From Rhizobium ruizarguesonis (GTDB lineage: Bacteria > Pseudomonadota > Alphaproteobacteria > Rhizobiales > Rhizobiaceae): a stretch of 64,000 bases of DNA. The stretch covers positions 62,001 to 126,000 of the forward strand of contig NZ_PQIG01000035.1 in assembly GCF_012349115.1 (NCBI RefSeq). The letters are read 5' to 3'. Each line of letters starts with the position of its first letter. Within the stretch, counting starts at the first letter, position 1. The notes under the pieces are model-generated. The model saw nothing but the letters and a program-made list of their open reading frames with translations, searched no databases and was not told where the DNA came from. Below are positions 36,373 through 48,921 of the stretch, piece after piece. Position numbers and translations under genes: made by a program.

Positions 36373-36930
36373 ATGTCCTTCCTCCTGCGCAAAGCCTCGC
36401 AAGCCGATATTCCCGCCATCGCCGATATCTACCGCGAATCCGTCCTGAACGGCGTCGCGAGCTATGAGATCGTACCGCCGTCCGAGGCCGAGTTGGCGCA
36501 ACGTTTTGCGGCCATCGTCAGCCAGCAATATCCCTATATCGCCGCCGTCGATGCGGGCGGCGTCCTGCTCGGCTACGCCTATGTCTCGGCGTTTCGCACG
36601 CGTCCCGCCTATCGCTGGCTGGTCGAGGATTCGATCTATCTGGCGCCTGAGGCCCGCGGCCGGGGCATCGGCAAGGCGCTGCTTGCTGAACTGATCGACC
36701 GCTGCACCGGACTCGGTTTCCGTCAGATGGCAGCCGTCATCGGCGGCGCCAGCCCCGCCTCGATCGCGCTTCATCGAGCAGCCGGCTTCGAGGAGGTCGG
36801 TCTGATGAAGGGCACCGGCTATAAGCATGGCCGCTGGCTGGACACGATGTTCATGCAGCGCGCGCTCGGCGAAGCCATGACGAGCGATCCGGATCCGTCC
36901 GTCTATCCCGGCACGCTGTTTGCCGGCTGA
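36373..36930 (+). CDS. GNAT acetyltransferase, phosphinothricin acetyltransferase-like
   Basis: 185 residues. The GNAT acetyl-CoA motif is VEDSIYLAPEARGRGIGKALLAELI (R-G-x-G-I-G-K-A), with an N-terminal LRKASQADIPAIADIYRESVLNGVASYEIVPPS and GASPASIALHRAAGFEEVG, which match the Pat/Bar and MnaT group. Members acetylate phosphinothricin, methionine sulfone or other amino acids. The natural substrate is not clear and resistance should not be assumed. The ribosome site is weak. Confidence 0.82.
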   Translation: MSFLLRKASQADIPAIADIYRESVLNGVASYEIVPPSEAELAQRFAAIVSQQYPYIAAVDAGGVLLGYAYVSAFRTRPAYRWLVEDSIYLAPEARGRGIGKALLAELIDRCTGLGFRQMAAVIGGASPASIALHRAAGFEEVGLMKGTGYKHGRWLDTMFMQRALGEAMTSDPDPSVYPGTLFAG

Positions 36931-36937
36931 TGCGGGT

Positions 36938-37339
36938 TTATTTGTCGACCAGCTTCAGGGCCTTGTCGAACACCTTCAGCACCTGGTTCAGCTCGTGACC
37001 GCGCTTCAGGATGGTGCCGTTGGTGTTGATCACGGAATAGGCGCCCTGCTTCGCGGCGAGCTTCGGGTTTTTCTCGATGCGGAAGAGCGGCATTTCGCCG
37101 GAACGCTTGAAAACGGAAAAAACCGCCCTGTCCTTCAGGTGATCGATGGCGTAGTCGCGCCATTCACCGTCACCGACCATCCGGCCGTAGATCCAGAGGA
37201 TCGCATCCAGTTCACGCCGGTGGAAGGTCACCGGAAGCGGGTCCTTGCTTTGCTTGTATTCCCTGAGATCGACGACGACTGAGGAACTATGGTCGACGGA
37301 ACGGCTTTCGCCGTGTCGCAAATCCGGCTGATCTGTCAT
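36938..37339 (-). CDS. DUF2794 domain-containing protein
   Basis: 133 residues with the DUF2794 pattern: VDLREYKQSKDPLPVTFHRRELDAILWIYGRMVGDGEWRDYAIDHLKDRAVFSVFKRSGEMPLFRIEK. The family is alphaproteobacterial and of unknown function, with no membrane segment or signal peptide. Start chosen at 37339 (MTDQPDLRHGES), because the 22 upstream codons contain Cys and His unlike the family. It converges with the GNAT gene, eight bases apart. Confidence 0.85.
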   Translation of the reverse strand: MTDQPDLRHGESRSVDHSSSVVVDLREYKQSKDPLPVTFHRRELDAILWIYGRMVGDGEWRDYAIDHLKDRAVFSVFKRSGEMPLFRIEKNPKLAAKQGAYSVINTNGTILKRGHELNQVLKVFDKALKLVDK

Positions 37340-37722
37340 CAGTCTCACAAGGCCTCCACATGTGACAGGAGAGTGACAGTTTGCCCGAGCCGCCGCAAAT
37401 TGCAAGAGTGCCGGCCGTCACATTCAGCCGCACGACAGCGCCGCGCGTCTCTCGCGCAAGGACGCTGTAGCACTTTGAGTCTGCGCATCATGCCTTCCGA
37501 AAGTTGGTCCGATTTTCGGAAGGCATGATGCGCTGGGCAGGCTAACGCTTTCTCCGCAGCGCCGCATTTCAGTCAAAACAGCGCCTCATTTGCAGGAGAT
37601 TTATGAATTCCAGTTTGGCGCCAGCGCGCCAAAGGGCCCGGCGGAGCGTATCGACCTTAACCCCAGCCCCGAATACGCTCGGCCGGGCCGCCCCAGCATT
37701 TCATCCGTACCCGGATGAAATT
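37340..37722. repeat. Gene-free gap with composite palindromic repeat (modules A and B)
   Basis: Module A (37435-37468) starts ACAGCGCCGCGCGTCT and ends AAGGACGCTGT, an imperfect palindrome. Module B has arms GCGCATCATGCCTTCCGAAA (37483-37502) and its complement at 37513-37533. The same modules occur in opposite order at 54353-54454. The rest of the gap shows no gene. Confidence 0.7.
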
Positions 37723-38463
37723 TCAAATATTTTTGCCAGCCATCACCACGGTCGCGCCAAGGATCGCAGCCGGGTCGCCGTCTGCGGTCGCCGATTGCAG
37801 CAGAATGGCGCAGCCCTCGAGCTGCGGCCTCTGCAACACGCTGGCCGGCAGCGTCAGACTGGTCGCCTTGCCGTCCCACATGCCGACGGTTTCGACATTG
37901 GTGACGCTGTGCAGATAGGAGATCTTCTGGCCGCTGTTCTCGCCCTTTTCGACGTCGATGGTCTTTTCCTTGTCGAAATAGACCATCACGACATTGGCTT
38001 TGCCCTGTCCCGCGCCGATCTTGATCTCCAGCTCGTCGCCGCGCATAGCGGCACTGATCGGAACGGTCAGCCCATTGCCTTCGCTGCTATAGGTGTCGAT
38101 CTGGCTGTTGATGCCATTTAGATCGGCGCCAGCCAGATGACCACGTCCGTTGACGATGGCCTGCGGCGTGTAGACGTTGCTGCGGCCCATTGTCTTGGCA
38201 TAGCCATACTGCCGCTCGGTATTTTCCTTGGAACTCAGCGTATCGGCCCAACCGAGATAGTTCCAGTAATCGACATGATAGGCGAGCGCGATGACATCGC
38301 CCTGGTTCACCAGCTTGCGGAAAGCGGCATCAGCGGGAGGACAGGAAGAGCAGCCCTGCGCCGTGAAGAGTTCGACGACACCTTTCGGCGTGCCGTCTTC
38401 GGCCTGCAGCGGGCCTGAGAGAACAACGCCGGCGATCAGCGGAATCAAAAAACGGGGGGACAT
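37723..38463 (-). CDS. DUF1223 secreted thioredoxin-like protein
   Basis: 246 residues with a signal peptide (MSPRFLIPLIAGVVLSGPLQAED). The DUF1223 signature VVELFTAQGCSSCPPADAAFRKLV (near residue 28) carries a C-x-x-C pair in a thioredoxin-like fold, followed by HVDYWNYLGWADTLSS and YTPQAIVNGRGHLAG. Probably periplasmic with a redox role; the partner is unknown. The start agrees with the signal peptide. Confidence 0.87.
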   Translation of the reverse strand: MSPRFLIPLIAGVVLSGPLQAEDGTPKGVVELFTAQGCSSCPPADAAFRKLVNQGDVIALAYHVDYWNYLGWADTLSSKENTERQYGYAKTMGRSNVYTPQAIVNGRGHLAGADLNGINSQIDTYSSEGNGLTVPISAAMRGDELEIKIGAGQGKANVVMVYFDKEKTIDVEKGENSGQKISYLHSVTNVETVGMWDGKATSLTLPASVLQRPQLEGCAILLQSATADGDPAAILGATVVMAGKNI

Positions 38464-38641
38464 TCACCTGCACCTCTTTTTCAGCGCCGACGGCATGTTG
38501 GAACCGAAGGCTCTGACATATGAACGTACGAATAATCCTTCCGGGTCCAAACGAAAAGTCACGAACGGGTGAGACCTAGCTCGACGGGAACTTGCGCAAA
38601 CAAATCATCGTGAGCCCCGTTTAAAGACCGTCGCCGCAAAG

Positions 38642-38670
38642 AAAAACCGCCGGAAACTGCTCTCCGGCGG
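38642..38670 (-). terminator. Rho-independent terminator of acnA
   Basis: Plus coordinates CCGCCGGA (38647-38654) and TCCGGCGG (38663-38670) form an eight-pair stem; on the minus strand it is followed by Us (38646-38642). Confidence 0.85.
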
Positions 38671-38696
38671 CCATTGTCAGCTAAGTGTCTTAAAAA

Positions 38697-41387
<2,691 letters not shown>

Positions 41388-41649
41388 GAGAGACCCCGTT
41401 TCTGATAGCCAACACAGTCGTGCGAACGCCTATGCACTTAATGCACATCAGGATGCGGGTACGGCCATTTCCGCTGTCCGCACGTGGAACAGACGCTCCA
41501 AGTTCGGCGCAAGGATGAAATTCACGCCGACCGCTGGCGTGGTTGCAGGTCTTATAGATAATTTCCTAAAAACTTGCCATACCCGAGGACAGTCAAAATC
41601 GGACATTTTTTGACCCCGCCGGAAGCCGAAACCGAGAAAGAGCCGACGC
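41388..41649. promoter_or_regulatory. Divergent promoter region acnA / ccmA
   Basis: 262 bases between divergent starts. It must contain both promoters. I see no clear iron-responsive (Irr or RirA) operator or terminator; ATGCACTTA-ATGCACATC near 41430 is a short direct repeat of unknown value. Confidence 0.4.
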
Positions 41650-42297
41650 ATGCATCTCACCGCCGAAAATCTGGCTGCAAGGCGCGGTGAGGATCTCATT
41701 TTCGTTAACATTTCCTTTCACTTGGCGGCCGGCGAGGCGCTTGTCCTCACGGGTAGAAATGGATCGGGAAAGTCCACTTTGCTGCGTGTGGCCGCCGGAC
41801 TGCTGAGGCCGGAAAAAGGCACTGTCATATTTCACGACGAAGGGAGCCCGGGAGGTAGCCATCCGGGCGAGGTCAGCCACTACCTTGGCCATCGAAACGC
41901 GATGAAGAATGAACTTACGGTTGCAGAAAATCTCGATTTCTGGCGTGTCTTTCTCGGTGACACAGGCGGCGCTGCCAGCCTCGCCGTCGAGGACGCCGCC
42001 GAAGCGGTCGGTCTTTCGGGAATCACTCACCTTCCCTTCGGTTATCTCTCCGCCGGCCAGCAGCGCCGATTCGCCTTCGCCAAGTTGCTCGTTGCCCACC
42101 GCCCGGTCTGGATCCTCGACGAGCCGACCGCGGCACTCGATGCCAGCGCCTACCGGCTGTTTACCGATTTGATAACGGCGCATCTGGAAAAGGGCGGCAT
42201 CGTGCTGGCGGCGACGCATCAGCCGCTGCGGCTGAGGAATTCGCAGGAATTGAAGATGACGGGCTTTGCCGGGGTCGATCATGGGGTATGGGGTTGA
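41650..42297 (+). CDS. ccmA: Haem exporter ATP-binding protein CcmA
   Basis: 215 residues with Walker A GRNGSGKSTLLR, signature LSAGQQRRFAFAKLL and Walker B WILDEPTAALD; the SAGQ-type signature in place of LSGG is typical of CcmA. With CcmB, CcmC and CcmD it loads haem onto CcmE for cytochrome c maturation in the periplasm. First gene of the ccmABCDG cluster; ccmB starts 52 bases after it. Confidence 0.94.
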   Translation: MHLTAENLAARRGEDLIFVNISFHLAAGEALVLTGRNGSGKSTLLRVAAGLLRPEKGTVIFHDEGSPGGSHPGEVSHYLGHRNAMKNELTVAENLDFWRVFLGDTGGAASLAVEDAAEAVGLSGITHLPFGYLSAGQQRRFAFAKLLVAHRPVWILDEPTAALDASAYRLFTDLITAHLEKGGIVLAATHQPLRLRNSQELKMTGFAGVDHGVWG

Positions 42298-42349
42298 TGC
42301 TTCTCGACGTAGCTACCCCGTCAACCGCATATCTAGAGAGCTGCCTCGC

Positions 42350-43009
42350 ATGACCGCCCTCTTCCTCCGCGACCTGAAACTTTCCATCCGCGCCGGCGGC
42401 GGTGCGCTGATCGGCGTGCTGTTCTTCCTGACCATCGTCGCCGTCATTCCCTTCGGCGTCGGCCCCGATCTCAAGCTGCTTTCGCGCATCGGCCCCGCCA
42501 TCGTCTGGATCGGGGCGCTGCTCGCCGCCCTTCTCGGCCTCGACCGCCTGTTCCAGGCCGAGCGCGACGACGGATCGCTTGACCTGATGCTGATGCAGGA
42601 AACGCCGCTCGTCCTGACCGTGCTGGTCAAATGCTTTGCCCATTGGACGGCCACCAGCCTGCCGCTCGTCATCGCCTCGCCGCTGCTCGGCCTCTTCATG
42701 AACATGGACGAGACAGCGATCGGCGCGACCATGCTGACGCTGCTGGTCGGCTCGCCCGCCATCACCTTCATCGGCGCCGTCGGCGCCGCCGTTGCCGTGG
42801 CGCTGCCCCGCGGCGGCCTGCTGGTCTCGATCCTCGTGCTGCCGCTGACCATCCCAGTGCTGATCTTCGGCGTCAGCGCCACCTATGCTGCAGTCGAGGA
42901 TCCCGCCCCGTTCCTGCCACCCTTCCTGATCCTCATTGCGCTGACACTCTTCTTCGCGGTCATCGGCCCGGCAGCCGCGGCCCTGGCGCTACGAAACACA
43001 GCGGATTGA
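42350..43009 (+). CDS. ccmB: Haem exporter membrane protein CcmB
   Basis: 219 residues with six membrane helices. The CcmB signature includes FLRDLKLSIRAGGGALIGVLFFLTIVAVIPFGVGP, RIGPAIVWIGALLAALLGLDRLF and ERDDGSLDLMLMQETPL. It is the membrane subunit of the CcmAB complex that frees holo-CcmE. The start at 42350 (MTALFLRDLKL) fits the family; 28 more upstream codons are open but unlike it. Confidence 0.94.
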   Translation: MTALFLRDLKLSIRAGGGALIGVLFFLTIVAVIPFGVGPDLKLLSRIGPAIVWIGALLAALLGLDRLFQAERDDGSLDLMLMQETPLVLTVLVKCFAHWTATSLPLVIASPLLGLFMNMDETAIGATMLTLLVGSPAITFIGAVGAAVAVALPRGGLLVSILVLPLTIPVLIFGVSATYAAVEDPAPFLPPFLILIALTLFFAVIGPAAAALALRNTAD

Positions 43010-43057
43010 TGGGGCGTTCGATTGCGGGAAAAGCCGGATCAAGGTAAGGAAACGATC

Positions 43058-43819
43058 ATGAGCGAAACGAGCCTTGCCATCAGCAAATTCAGCGATCTCG
43101 CCAACCCGACGCGGTTTCTGGCGCTGGCGGCGCGCGCCATTCCGTGGCTGGCTGGCATCACCGCCCTCTGTTTCGCGGTCGGCCTCTATCTGAGCTTCGC
43201 CACCGAAGGCGATTACCAGCAGGGCCAGACCGTGCGCATCATGTATGTGCATGTGCCCTCGGCCTGGCTTTCGATGATGTGCTATACGATCATGAGCGTC
43301 TCGGCGATCGGCACGCTGGTCTGGCGCCATCCGCTGGCCGATGTCTCCGCCAAGGCCGCAGCGCCGCTCGGCGCCGCCTTTACCCTGCTTGCACTCGTCA
43401 CCGGTTCGCTCTGGGGCAAGCCGATGTGGGGCACCTGGTGGGTCTGGGATGCGCGGCTGACCTCCGTCTTCGTTCTCTTCCTGATGTATCTCGGGCTGAT
43501 TGCACTCGGCCGCGCCATCGACGATCCGTCGAAGGCCGCGCGCGTCACCGCCGTGCTCATCCTTGTCGGCTTCGTCAACATTCCGATCATCAAATTCTCC
43601 GTCGAGTGGTGGAACACGCTGCATCAATCGGCAAGCGTGCTGCGCCTCGACGGCCCGGCGATCGATCCGGAATTCCTGCGCCCGCTCTTCATCATGGCGA
43701 TCGCCTTCACCCTGCTCTTTTTCACGCTGCACATCATGGCGATGAGGAACGAGATCTGGCGCCGCCGCATTGCCGCTCAGCGCCGTCTTGCCGCCCGCAT
43801 GGCGAGCCGGGAGGAATAG
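43058..43819 (+). CDS. ccmC: Haem handling protein CcmC
   Basis: 253 residues with six membrane helices. The tryptophan-rich haem-binding loop is [19 protein letters not shown] (near residue 125), flanked by conserved histidines ([12 protein letters not shown], and NTLHQSAS). CcmC delivers haem to the chaperone CcmE. ATG 43058 gives the family start ([17 protein letters not shown]). Confidence 0.95.
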   Translation: MSETSLAISKFSDLANPTRFLALAARAIPWLAGITALCFAVGLYLSFATEGDYQQGQTVRIMYVHVPSAWLSMMCYTIMSVSAIGTLVWRHPLADVSAKAAAPLGAAFTLLALVTGSLWGKPMWGTWWVWDARLTSVFVLFLMYLGLIALGRAIDDPSKAARVTAVLILVGFVNIPIIKFSVEWWNTLHQSASVLRLDGPAIDPEFLRPLFIMAIAFTLLFFTLHIMAMRNEIWRRRIAAQRRLAARMASREE

Positions 43820-43823
43820 AGCC

Positions 43824-44003
43824 GTGACGCATGACTTCTACGTCTACGCTTCCTATGGCTTTGCAGCCCTGGTGACGATCGCCGTCACGGCCTGGACCTG
43901 GGCCGACGGCCGCGCCCGCCGCAGGGAACTTGCCGCCCTTGAGGCTGCCGGCATCCGCCGCCGTTCGGCGCGCCCCAAGAACAGTGTGGGGGATGGCGAA
44001 TGA
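43824..44003 (+). CDS. ccmD: Haem exporter small subunit CcmD
   Basis: 59 residues, one membrane helix ([21 protein letters not shown]) and a basic tail with [20 protein letters not shown], typical of CcmD. It stabilises the CcmC-CcmE contact. Start is GTG at 43824, with GGAGGAA a few bases upstream. It overlaps ccmG by four bases. Confidence 0.9.
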   Translation: MTHDFYVYASYGFAALVTIAVTAWTWADGRARRRELAALEAAGIRRRSARPKNSVGDGE

Positions 44004-44608
44004 ACGACACGCCGGAAAACACCGCCGCCAAGCCGCGCGGGCTTAGCCGTTACGCATTGGCGCTGCTGCCGCTCGTCGTCTTCGGCGGCATCGCTGCCAC
44101 GGCCGCAAAGATGCTCTACGACCAGGATTTCCATGGCAAGAACATCGCCGAAATTCCCTCCGCCCTGATCGGCACCAAGGCGCCGGCGCTGAACCTGCCG
44201 CCGCTCGACGGCGCCAACCTGCCGGCGCTGACCGATGCGGCAATCAAGGGTAAGCTGACCCTCGTCAACGTCTTCGCCTCATGGTGTCTCCCCTGCCGGG
44301 ATGAACATCCAGTATTGAAAGAACTGGCAAAGGACGGACGGTTGAACATCGTCGCCATCAATTACAAGGACCAGAGCGACAACGCCCTGCGTTTCCTCGG
44401 CGAACTCGGCAACCCCTATCGTGCGATCGGCGTCGATCCGAACGGCAAGGCAGCGATCGACTGGGGTGTCTACGGCATTCCGGAAAGCTATCTGGTCGGG
44501 CCTGACGGCACGATCCTCTACAAGCGCGTCGGCCCCTTCGACGATATCAGCCTGAAGGAAGGGCTTTTTCCTGCGATAGAAAAGGCGCTCGGCAAGCCGA
44601 CTTCCTGA
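44000..44608 (+). CDS. ccmG: Thiol:disulfide interchange protein CcmG/DsbE
   Basis: 202 residues: one N-terminal membrane anchor ([21 protein letters not shown]) and a periplasmic thioredoxin domain with the active site [14 protein letters not shown] (W-C-x-x-C) near residue 97, and the CcmG-specific [15 protein letters not shown]. It keeps apocytochrome cysteines reduced before haem attachment. Last gene of the cluster; ccmE, ccmF and ccmH are not in this window. Confidence 0.95.
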   Translation: MNDTPENTAAKPRGLSRYALALLPLVVFGGIAATAAKMLYDQDFHGKNIAEIPSALIGTKAPALNLPPLDGANLPALTDAAIKGKLTLVNVFASWCLPCRDEHPVLKELAKDGRLNIVAINYKDQSDNALRFLGELGNPYRAIGVDPNGKAAIDWGVYGIPESYLVGPDGTILYKRVGPFDDISLKEGLFPAIEKALGKPTS

Positions 44609-44623
44609 GTGATCCACAAAAGG

Positions 44624-44773
44624 CCCCTCCCCAACCCCTCCCCACAAGGGGGAGGGACTTAACGTGCGGCTCTTGCCGTGCGTCCTATCGAACGTCCAGT
44701 GTGCAGTTGGCTGGTTTGCGAGGCGGTGCCACGAGTTAGTCCCTCCCCCTTGTGGGGAGGGGTTGGGGAGGGG
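44624..44773. repeat. Perfect 36-bp inverted repeat between convergent genes
   Basis: The left arm (44624-44659) begins CCCCTCCCCAACCCCTCCCC and ends GGGAGGGACT. The right arm (44738-44773) is its exact reverse complement. They enclose 78 bases. Flanking bases do not extend the match. It lies between the ccmG and DUF2585 stops. Confidence 0.9.
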
Positions 44774-44794
44774 TTTATCGGGACAAAAAAAGCC

Positions 44795-45382
44795 CTACAC
44801 CCCGCCCTGCCAGACCTTGATCGCCTCCACCGGCCAGATCAGCATGACAACGTTGAGCGTCAGGTTGTCGCGGATCACGTAGCCAGTGAAAATCTCGAAG
44901 AAGATGGCGATCGCTACCGTCAGCGCCACCGGTGCGCGCCGCGCGAAGAAGAAACCGACGCACATGAAGACAGTGTCCATCGCCGAATTCAGGATGCTGT
45001 CGCCGTAATAATCAAGCGCAATCGTCGCCGTACGGTAACGGTCGATGATGAGAGGCGAATTCTCGAGCAGCTCCCAGCCGGATTCGATCACCAGCGCCAG
45101 CAGCAGCCTTGCCGCCAGCGGCTTGCGGCGCAGGATGAGATGCCCGAGCCCGTAGAACAGGAAGCCGTGGATGATGTGTGACGGCGTGTACCAATCCGAC
45201 AGATGCTGCGAATTGCCGCTGGTATTGACCCCGCCCTCCCACAGCTTGACATAACCACAGGCGCAGATCGGAACGCGGCCCATCATATATTCGGCGGCGA
45301 TCTGAATGATCAGAACCGCAAGGCAGGCGACAAACCAGAAGTTCTGGTGTCTTACGCGAGACTCTGCATCGACAGCGCTCAC
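44795..45382 (-). CDS. DUF2585 (UPF0314) membrane protein
   Basis: 195 residues, four to five membrane helices. Conserved features of DUF2585 are [40 protein letters not shown] and [18 protein letters not shown]. The function is unknown. It overlaps the yciB stop region by four bases and is the last gene of the dapF-mtaB-ftsY-yciB-DUF2585 series. Confidence 0.88.
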   Translation of the reverse strand: MSAVDAESRVRHQNFWFVACLAVLIIQIAAEYMMGRVPICACGYVKLWEGGVNTSGNSQHLSDWYTPSHIIHGFLFYGLGHLILRRKPLAARLLLALVIESGWELLENSPLIIDRYRTATIALDYYGDSILNSAMDTVFMCVGFFFARRAPVALTVAIAIFFEIFTGYVIRDNLTLNVVMLIWPVEAIKVWQGGV

Positions 45383-46023
45383 TTCTCGCCTTCCGTTTCC
45401 AGGTTGATACTATGCTTCAGCACCAGCGGCATCTGCGCCAGCGTGAAGATGATGGTGATCGGCATCGTGCCCCAGACCTTGAAGGCGACCCAGGTACCGT
45501 CGGAAAAATTGCGCCAGACGACTTCGTTCAGCACGGCGAGGAAGAGAAAGAAGATGCCCCAGCGGATGGTGAGCTTGCGCCAGCCCTCGGCATCGAGCTG
45601 AAAGGCGGCGTTAAAGACATAGCCGAGCAGCGACTTGCCGAAGGCCAGTCCGCCGAGCAGCGCCACCCCGAAGAGCGCGTTGACGATGGTCGGCTTCATC
45701 TTGATGAAGGTCTCGTTCTGCAGCCAGATCGACAGCGAGCCGAAGATGAGGACGACGATGCCTGATACAAAAGGCATGATCGGCAGATGGCCGAGCACGA
45801 TCTTCGAAACGATCAGCGAGAGGATCGTCGCCGCCATGAAGAGGCCGGTCGCGACGAACAGCGGTCCGCCCAATTCGGAAAGAGCAGGAAACGTCTCCAC
45901 CAGCCACTGGCCACGCAGATTGGCGAAGAAGAAGATCAGCAGCGGTCCGAGTTCCAGCGCCAGTTTCAGCAGCGGATGATGCCGGTCGGCAGCAGACGGG
46001 GTGATATCGCTCTCTGTACTCAT
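45379..46023 (-). CDS. yciB: Septation protein A / YciB family
   Basis: 214 residues with five membrane helices and the IspZ/YciB signature [23 protein letters not shown], then [28 protein letters not shown] sequence and [20 protein letters not shown]. It is an inner-membrane protein tied to cell envelope and septum formation. Start at 46023 ([10 protein letters not shown]) is chosen over a longer frame to 46101. Confidence 0.92.
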   Translation of the reverse strand: MSTESDITPSAADRHHPLLKLALELGPLLIFFFANLRGQWLVETFPALSELGGPLFVATGLFMAATILSLIVSKIVLGHLPIMPFVSGIVVLIFGSLSIWLQNETFIKMKPTIVNALFGVALLGGLAFGKSLLGYVFNAAFQLDAEGWRKLTIRWGIFFLFLAVLNEVVWRNFSDGTWVAFKVWGTMPITIIFTLAQMPLVLKHSINLETEGEK

Positions 46024-46097
46024 GCGTTCTTCAAACCTGTTTTCCTGGAAACTGTTCCGGCCGTGCCTTGCAGGCTTTCGGCGGCATATCTGTGGCA

Positions 46098-47630
46098 TCA
46101 TTGCCCAAGCCCGGCAATGGCATGGGCAAAATCCTCGGCCTCGAACGGCTCCAGATCCTCGACGCCCTCGCCGACGCCGATGAAATAGACCGGCAGCTTA
46201 TGCTTGGCCGAGATGGCGACAAGAATGCCGCCGCGCGCCGTGCCGTCGAGCTTTGTCATGATCAGCCCGTTGACGCCGGCGACGTTGCGGAAGATCTCGA
46301 CCTGGTTGAGCGCGTTCTGCCCCGTCGTGGCATCGAGGGTCTGCAGCACGGTGTGCGGCGCATCGGGATCGAGCTTGCCGAGCACGCGCACGATCTTCTC
46401 GAGCTCGGCCATCAGCTCTGCCTTGTTCTGCAGGCGGCCGGCGGTATCGACGATCAGCACGTCGCATTTTTTCGCCTTTGCCTGTTCGAAGGCATCATAG
46501 GCAAGGCCGGCGGCATCGGCGCCGAGCTTGGTGCCGATGAATTCGGATTTCGTCCGGTCGGCCCAGATCTTCAGTTGCTCGATCGCAGCCGCACGGAAAG
46601 TATCGCCGGCTGCCAGCATCACCTTCAGCCCGGCGCCGGAAAGCTTCGCCGCAAGCTTGCCGATCGTCGTCGTCTTGCCGGTGCCGTTGACGCCGACGAC
46701 GAGGATGACATGCGGCTTGTGCGAGAGGTCGAGCTGCAGCGGCTTGGCGACCGGCTTCAAGACCTTGGCGATTTCGGACGCCATGATCCGGCTGACATCC
46801 TCGCCGGTGACATCCTTGCCATAACGCTCGGAAGCGAGTGTGTCGGTGACGCGCATGGCGGTCTCGACGCCGAGATCGGCCTGGATCAGCAGATCTTCGA
46901 GATCCTGCAGCGTCTCGTCATCGAGCTTGCGCTTGGTGAACAGCGCGGTGATCTGGCTCGTCAGCTGCGAGGAGGTGCGCGCAAGGCCGTTGCGCAGGCG
47001 CTGGAACCAGCTGAGTTTCGGCTGCAGGACAACCGGCGCCGGCTCGACGACCTTAGGGCCGGTGGCGAAGCCTTTGGGGAGGATGGGGGATTCTGGCCTC
47101 GGCTCCTCGATCGCCGCCTCGGAGGGTTCTGCAGGCAGGATATCGTCTTCCGCCTTGTCCGGCATCTCCACAGCGGGAGGGGTCGACGGAATGGAGATGT
47201 CGTCTTCCACGTCCGGCGCCAAAATCTCTTCGGGCAACGTCTCTATAATCTCGACGACAGCTTCGACAGCATTGGGCGTTTCATCCTCAATGGCATCGAC
47301 CGAGGAACCGGAAGGCAACGCGCCCGCAACTTCTTCGACTTCGGCTTCGGCCTCCAGCAGTGAAAGCGGCACCAGGCCGAAATCGCTCATCTGATCCGCA
47401 GGAGGAAGTGGCACGGCTTCCTCAAGGATGCTTGGCGCCTCGACCCCGCCCTCGCCGATATCGGCGGCCGGGCCGCCGGCCATGTCCATTTCCTCGGGCA
47501 GAACGGGATCGTCGGCGACCGGCAGAACCTCGTTCGGCGACCGCTGTTCGAGCTCGGCCTCCACCGCACTCGTCTCCGCCGGCTTGTCCTTGCCGAAGGT
47601 GAAGACCTTTTTGATGAAACTGAGCGCCAT
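46098..47630 (-). CDS. ftsY: Signal recognition particle receptor FtsY
   Basis: 510 residues: an acidic, Pro/Glu-rich N-terminal A domain of about 200 residues, then the NG GTPase domain with G1 [16 protein letters not shown]3 DTAGRLQNK and G4 [10 protein letters not shown]. FtsY docks SRP-ribosome complexes at the inner membrane; its partner ffh is at 50643. The gene follows mtaB and precedes yciB. Confidence 0.96.
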   Translation of the reverse strand: MALSFIKKVFTFGKDKPAETSAVEAELEQRSPNEVLPVADDPVLPEEMDMAGGPAADIGEGGVEAPSILEEAVPLPPADQMSDFGLVPLSLLEAEAEVEEVAGALPSGSSVDAIEDETPNAVEAVVEIIETLPEEILAPDVEDDISIPSTPPAVEMPDKAEDDILPAEPSEAAIEEPRPESPILPKGFATGPKVVEPAPVVLQPKLSWFQRLRNGLARTSSQLTSQITALFTKRKLDDETLQDLEDLLIQADLGVETAMRVTDTLASERYGKDVTGEDVSRIMASEIAKVLKPVAKPLQLDLSHKPHVILVVGVNGTGKTTTIGKLAAKLSGAGLKVMLAAGDTFRAAAIEQLKIWADRTKSEFIGTKLGADAAGLAYDAFEQAKAKKCDVLIVDTAGRLQNKAELMAELEKIVRVLGKLDPDAPHTVLQTLDATTGQNALNQVEIFRNVAGVNGLIMTKLDGTARGGILVAISAKHKLPVYFIGVGEGVEDLEPFEAEDFAHAIAGLGQ

Positions 47631-47646
47631 GGGGATTCCGTGAAAG

Positions 47647-48921
47647 TCAGGCCGCTGCTGCGGCCGTCAATTGCATGTCGAGATGCTTGCCATTGTGGCC
47701 GGTGATCGTGACCGGCACAAGTTCGCCAGGACGAAGGCCGGGGGCTGCGACCAGCGTGAAGTTCTCCGTATGCGCCAGGCCGTTGTTTTCAACAAGCAGC
47801 CATTGCCGGGTTCCAATCATCCCATCGAGATGGGATCGATGCAGCCTATGTCCAGCGGCGCGCAGCCTTGCGGCGCGATCCTTGACCAGCGACCGGTCGA
47901 GCTGCGGCATGCGGGCGGCCGGCGTGCCGGGACGCGGACTGTAGGGAAAGACATGCAGATGGGCGATACCAGCCTCTTCGGCCAGCCCCACGGCATTCTC
48001 GAACATCGCTTCGGTTTCTGTGGGAAAGCCGGCGATCATGTCGGCGCCGAAACTCATCTCGGGACGAAGCCGGCGCGCATCCTCGATGAAACGCAGCGCA
48101 TCGGCGCGTAAATGCCGGCGCTTCATGCGCTTCAGAATCATGTCGTCGCCATGCTGCAGCGACAGATGCAGATGCGGCATGAAACGTGGCTCGTCGGCGA
48201 TGAGATCCATCAGGTGGGCATCGGCCTCGATGCTGTCGATCGAGGAAAGCCGCAGGCGGCGGATATCGGGGATCTGCTTCAGCAGCGTCTTCGCCAAAAG
48301 CCCGAGCGTCGGGGCGCCCGGCAGATCGCTGCCATAGCTGGTGGCATCGACGCCGGTCAGCACGATCTCGCGGTAACCGCCGTCGACGAGCTTGCGGGCC
48401 TGATCGACGACGGCTCCCATCGGTACGGAGCGGGAATTGCCGCGGCCATAGGGAATGATGCAGAAGGTGCAGCGGTGGTCGCAACCATTCTGCACCTGGA
48501 TGAAGGCGCGCACATGGCCGTCGATGTGTCTGACCATCTGCGGCGCCGTCGCCTTGACGCTCATGATGTCGTTGACCCGGAGCTTCTCTTCGGCCGAAAC
48601 GCCGAAATCCGGCAGGCTGCGATAGGAGGCGCTCGTCAGCTTCTCCTCGTTGCCGAGCACGGCATCGACCTCCGCCATGGCGGCGAAAGTCTGCTTTTCC
48701 GTCTGCGCGGCGCAGCCGGTGACGATGATGCGGGCATGCGGATTGTCGCGCCGTGCCCGGCGGATCGCCTGGCGGGCCTGGCGCACGGCCTCGCCGGTCA
48801 CGGCACAGGTGTTGACCAGGATGGCGTTGTTGAGCCCGGCCTTTTCAGCCTGCGCCTTCATCACTTCGGATTCATATGTGTTGAGGCGGCAGCCGAAGGT
48901 AATGACCTCGACGCCGCTCAC
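47647..48921 (-). CDS. mtaB: tRNA (N6-threonylcarbamoyladenosine37-C2)-methylthiotransferase
   Basis: 424 residues. A methylthiotransferase with the N-terminal UPF0004 domain ([14 protein letters not shown] and NTCAVTGEA), the radical-SAM motif [19 protein letters not shown] and a C-terminal TRAM domain. It adds a methylthio group to t6A37 of tRNAs reading ANN codons. GTG at 48921 overlaps the dapF stop by four bases (GTGA) and matches the family start; the longer frame to 49041 lies inside dapF. Confidence 0.92.
   Translation of the reverse strand: MSGVEVITFGCRLNTYESEVMKAQAEKAGLNNAILVNTCAVTGEAVRQARQAIRRARRDNPHARIIVTGCAAQTEKQTFAAMAEVDAVLGNEEKLTSASYRSLPDFGVSAEEKLRVNDIMSVKATAPQMVRHIDGHVRAFIQVQNGCDHRCTFCIIPYGRGNSRSVPMGAVVDQARKLVDGGYREIVLTGVDATSYGSDLPGAPTLGLLAKTLLKQIPDIRRLRLSSIDSIEADAHLMDLIADEPRFMPHLHLSLQHGDDMILKRMKRRHLRADALRFIEDARRLRPEMSFGADMIAGFPTETEAMFENAVGLAEEAGIAHLHVFPYSPRPGTPAARMPQLDRSLVKDRAARLRAAGHRLHRSHLDGMIGTRQWLLVENNGLAHTENFTLVAAPGLRPGELVPVTITGHNGKHLDMQLTAAAAA

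Noticed and set aside
36373..36930. Phosphinothricin resistance gene
   Set aside because: The fold fits a Pat/MnaT-type acetyltransferase, but chromosomal homologues usually act on other amino acids, so resistance is not claimed.
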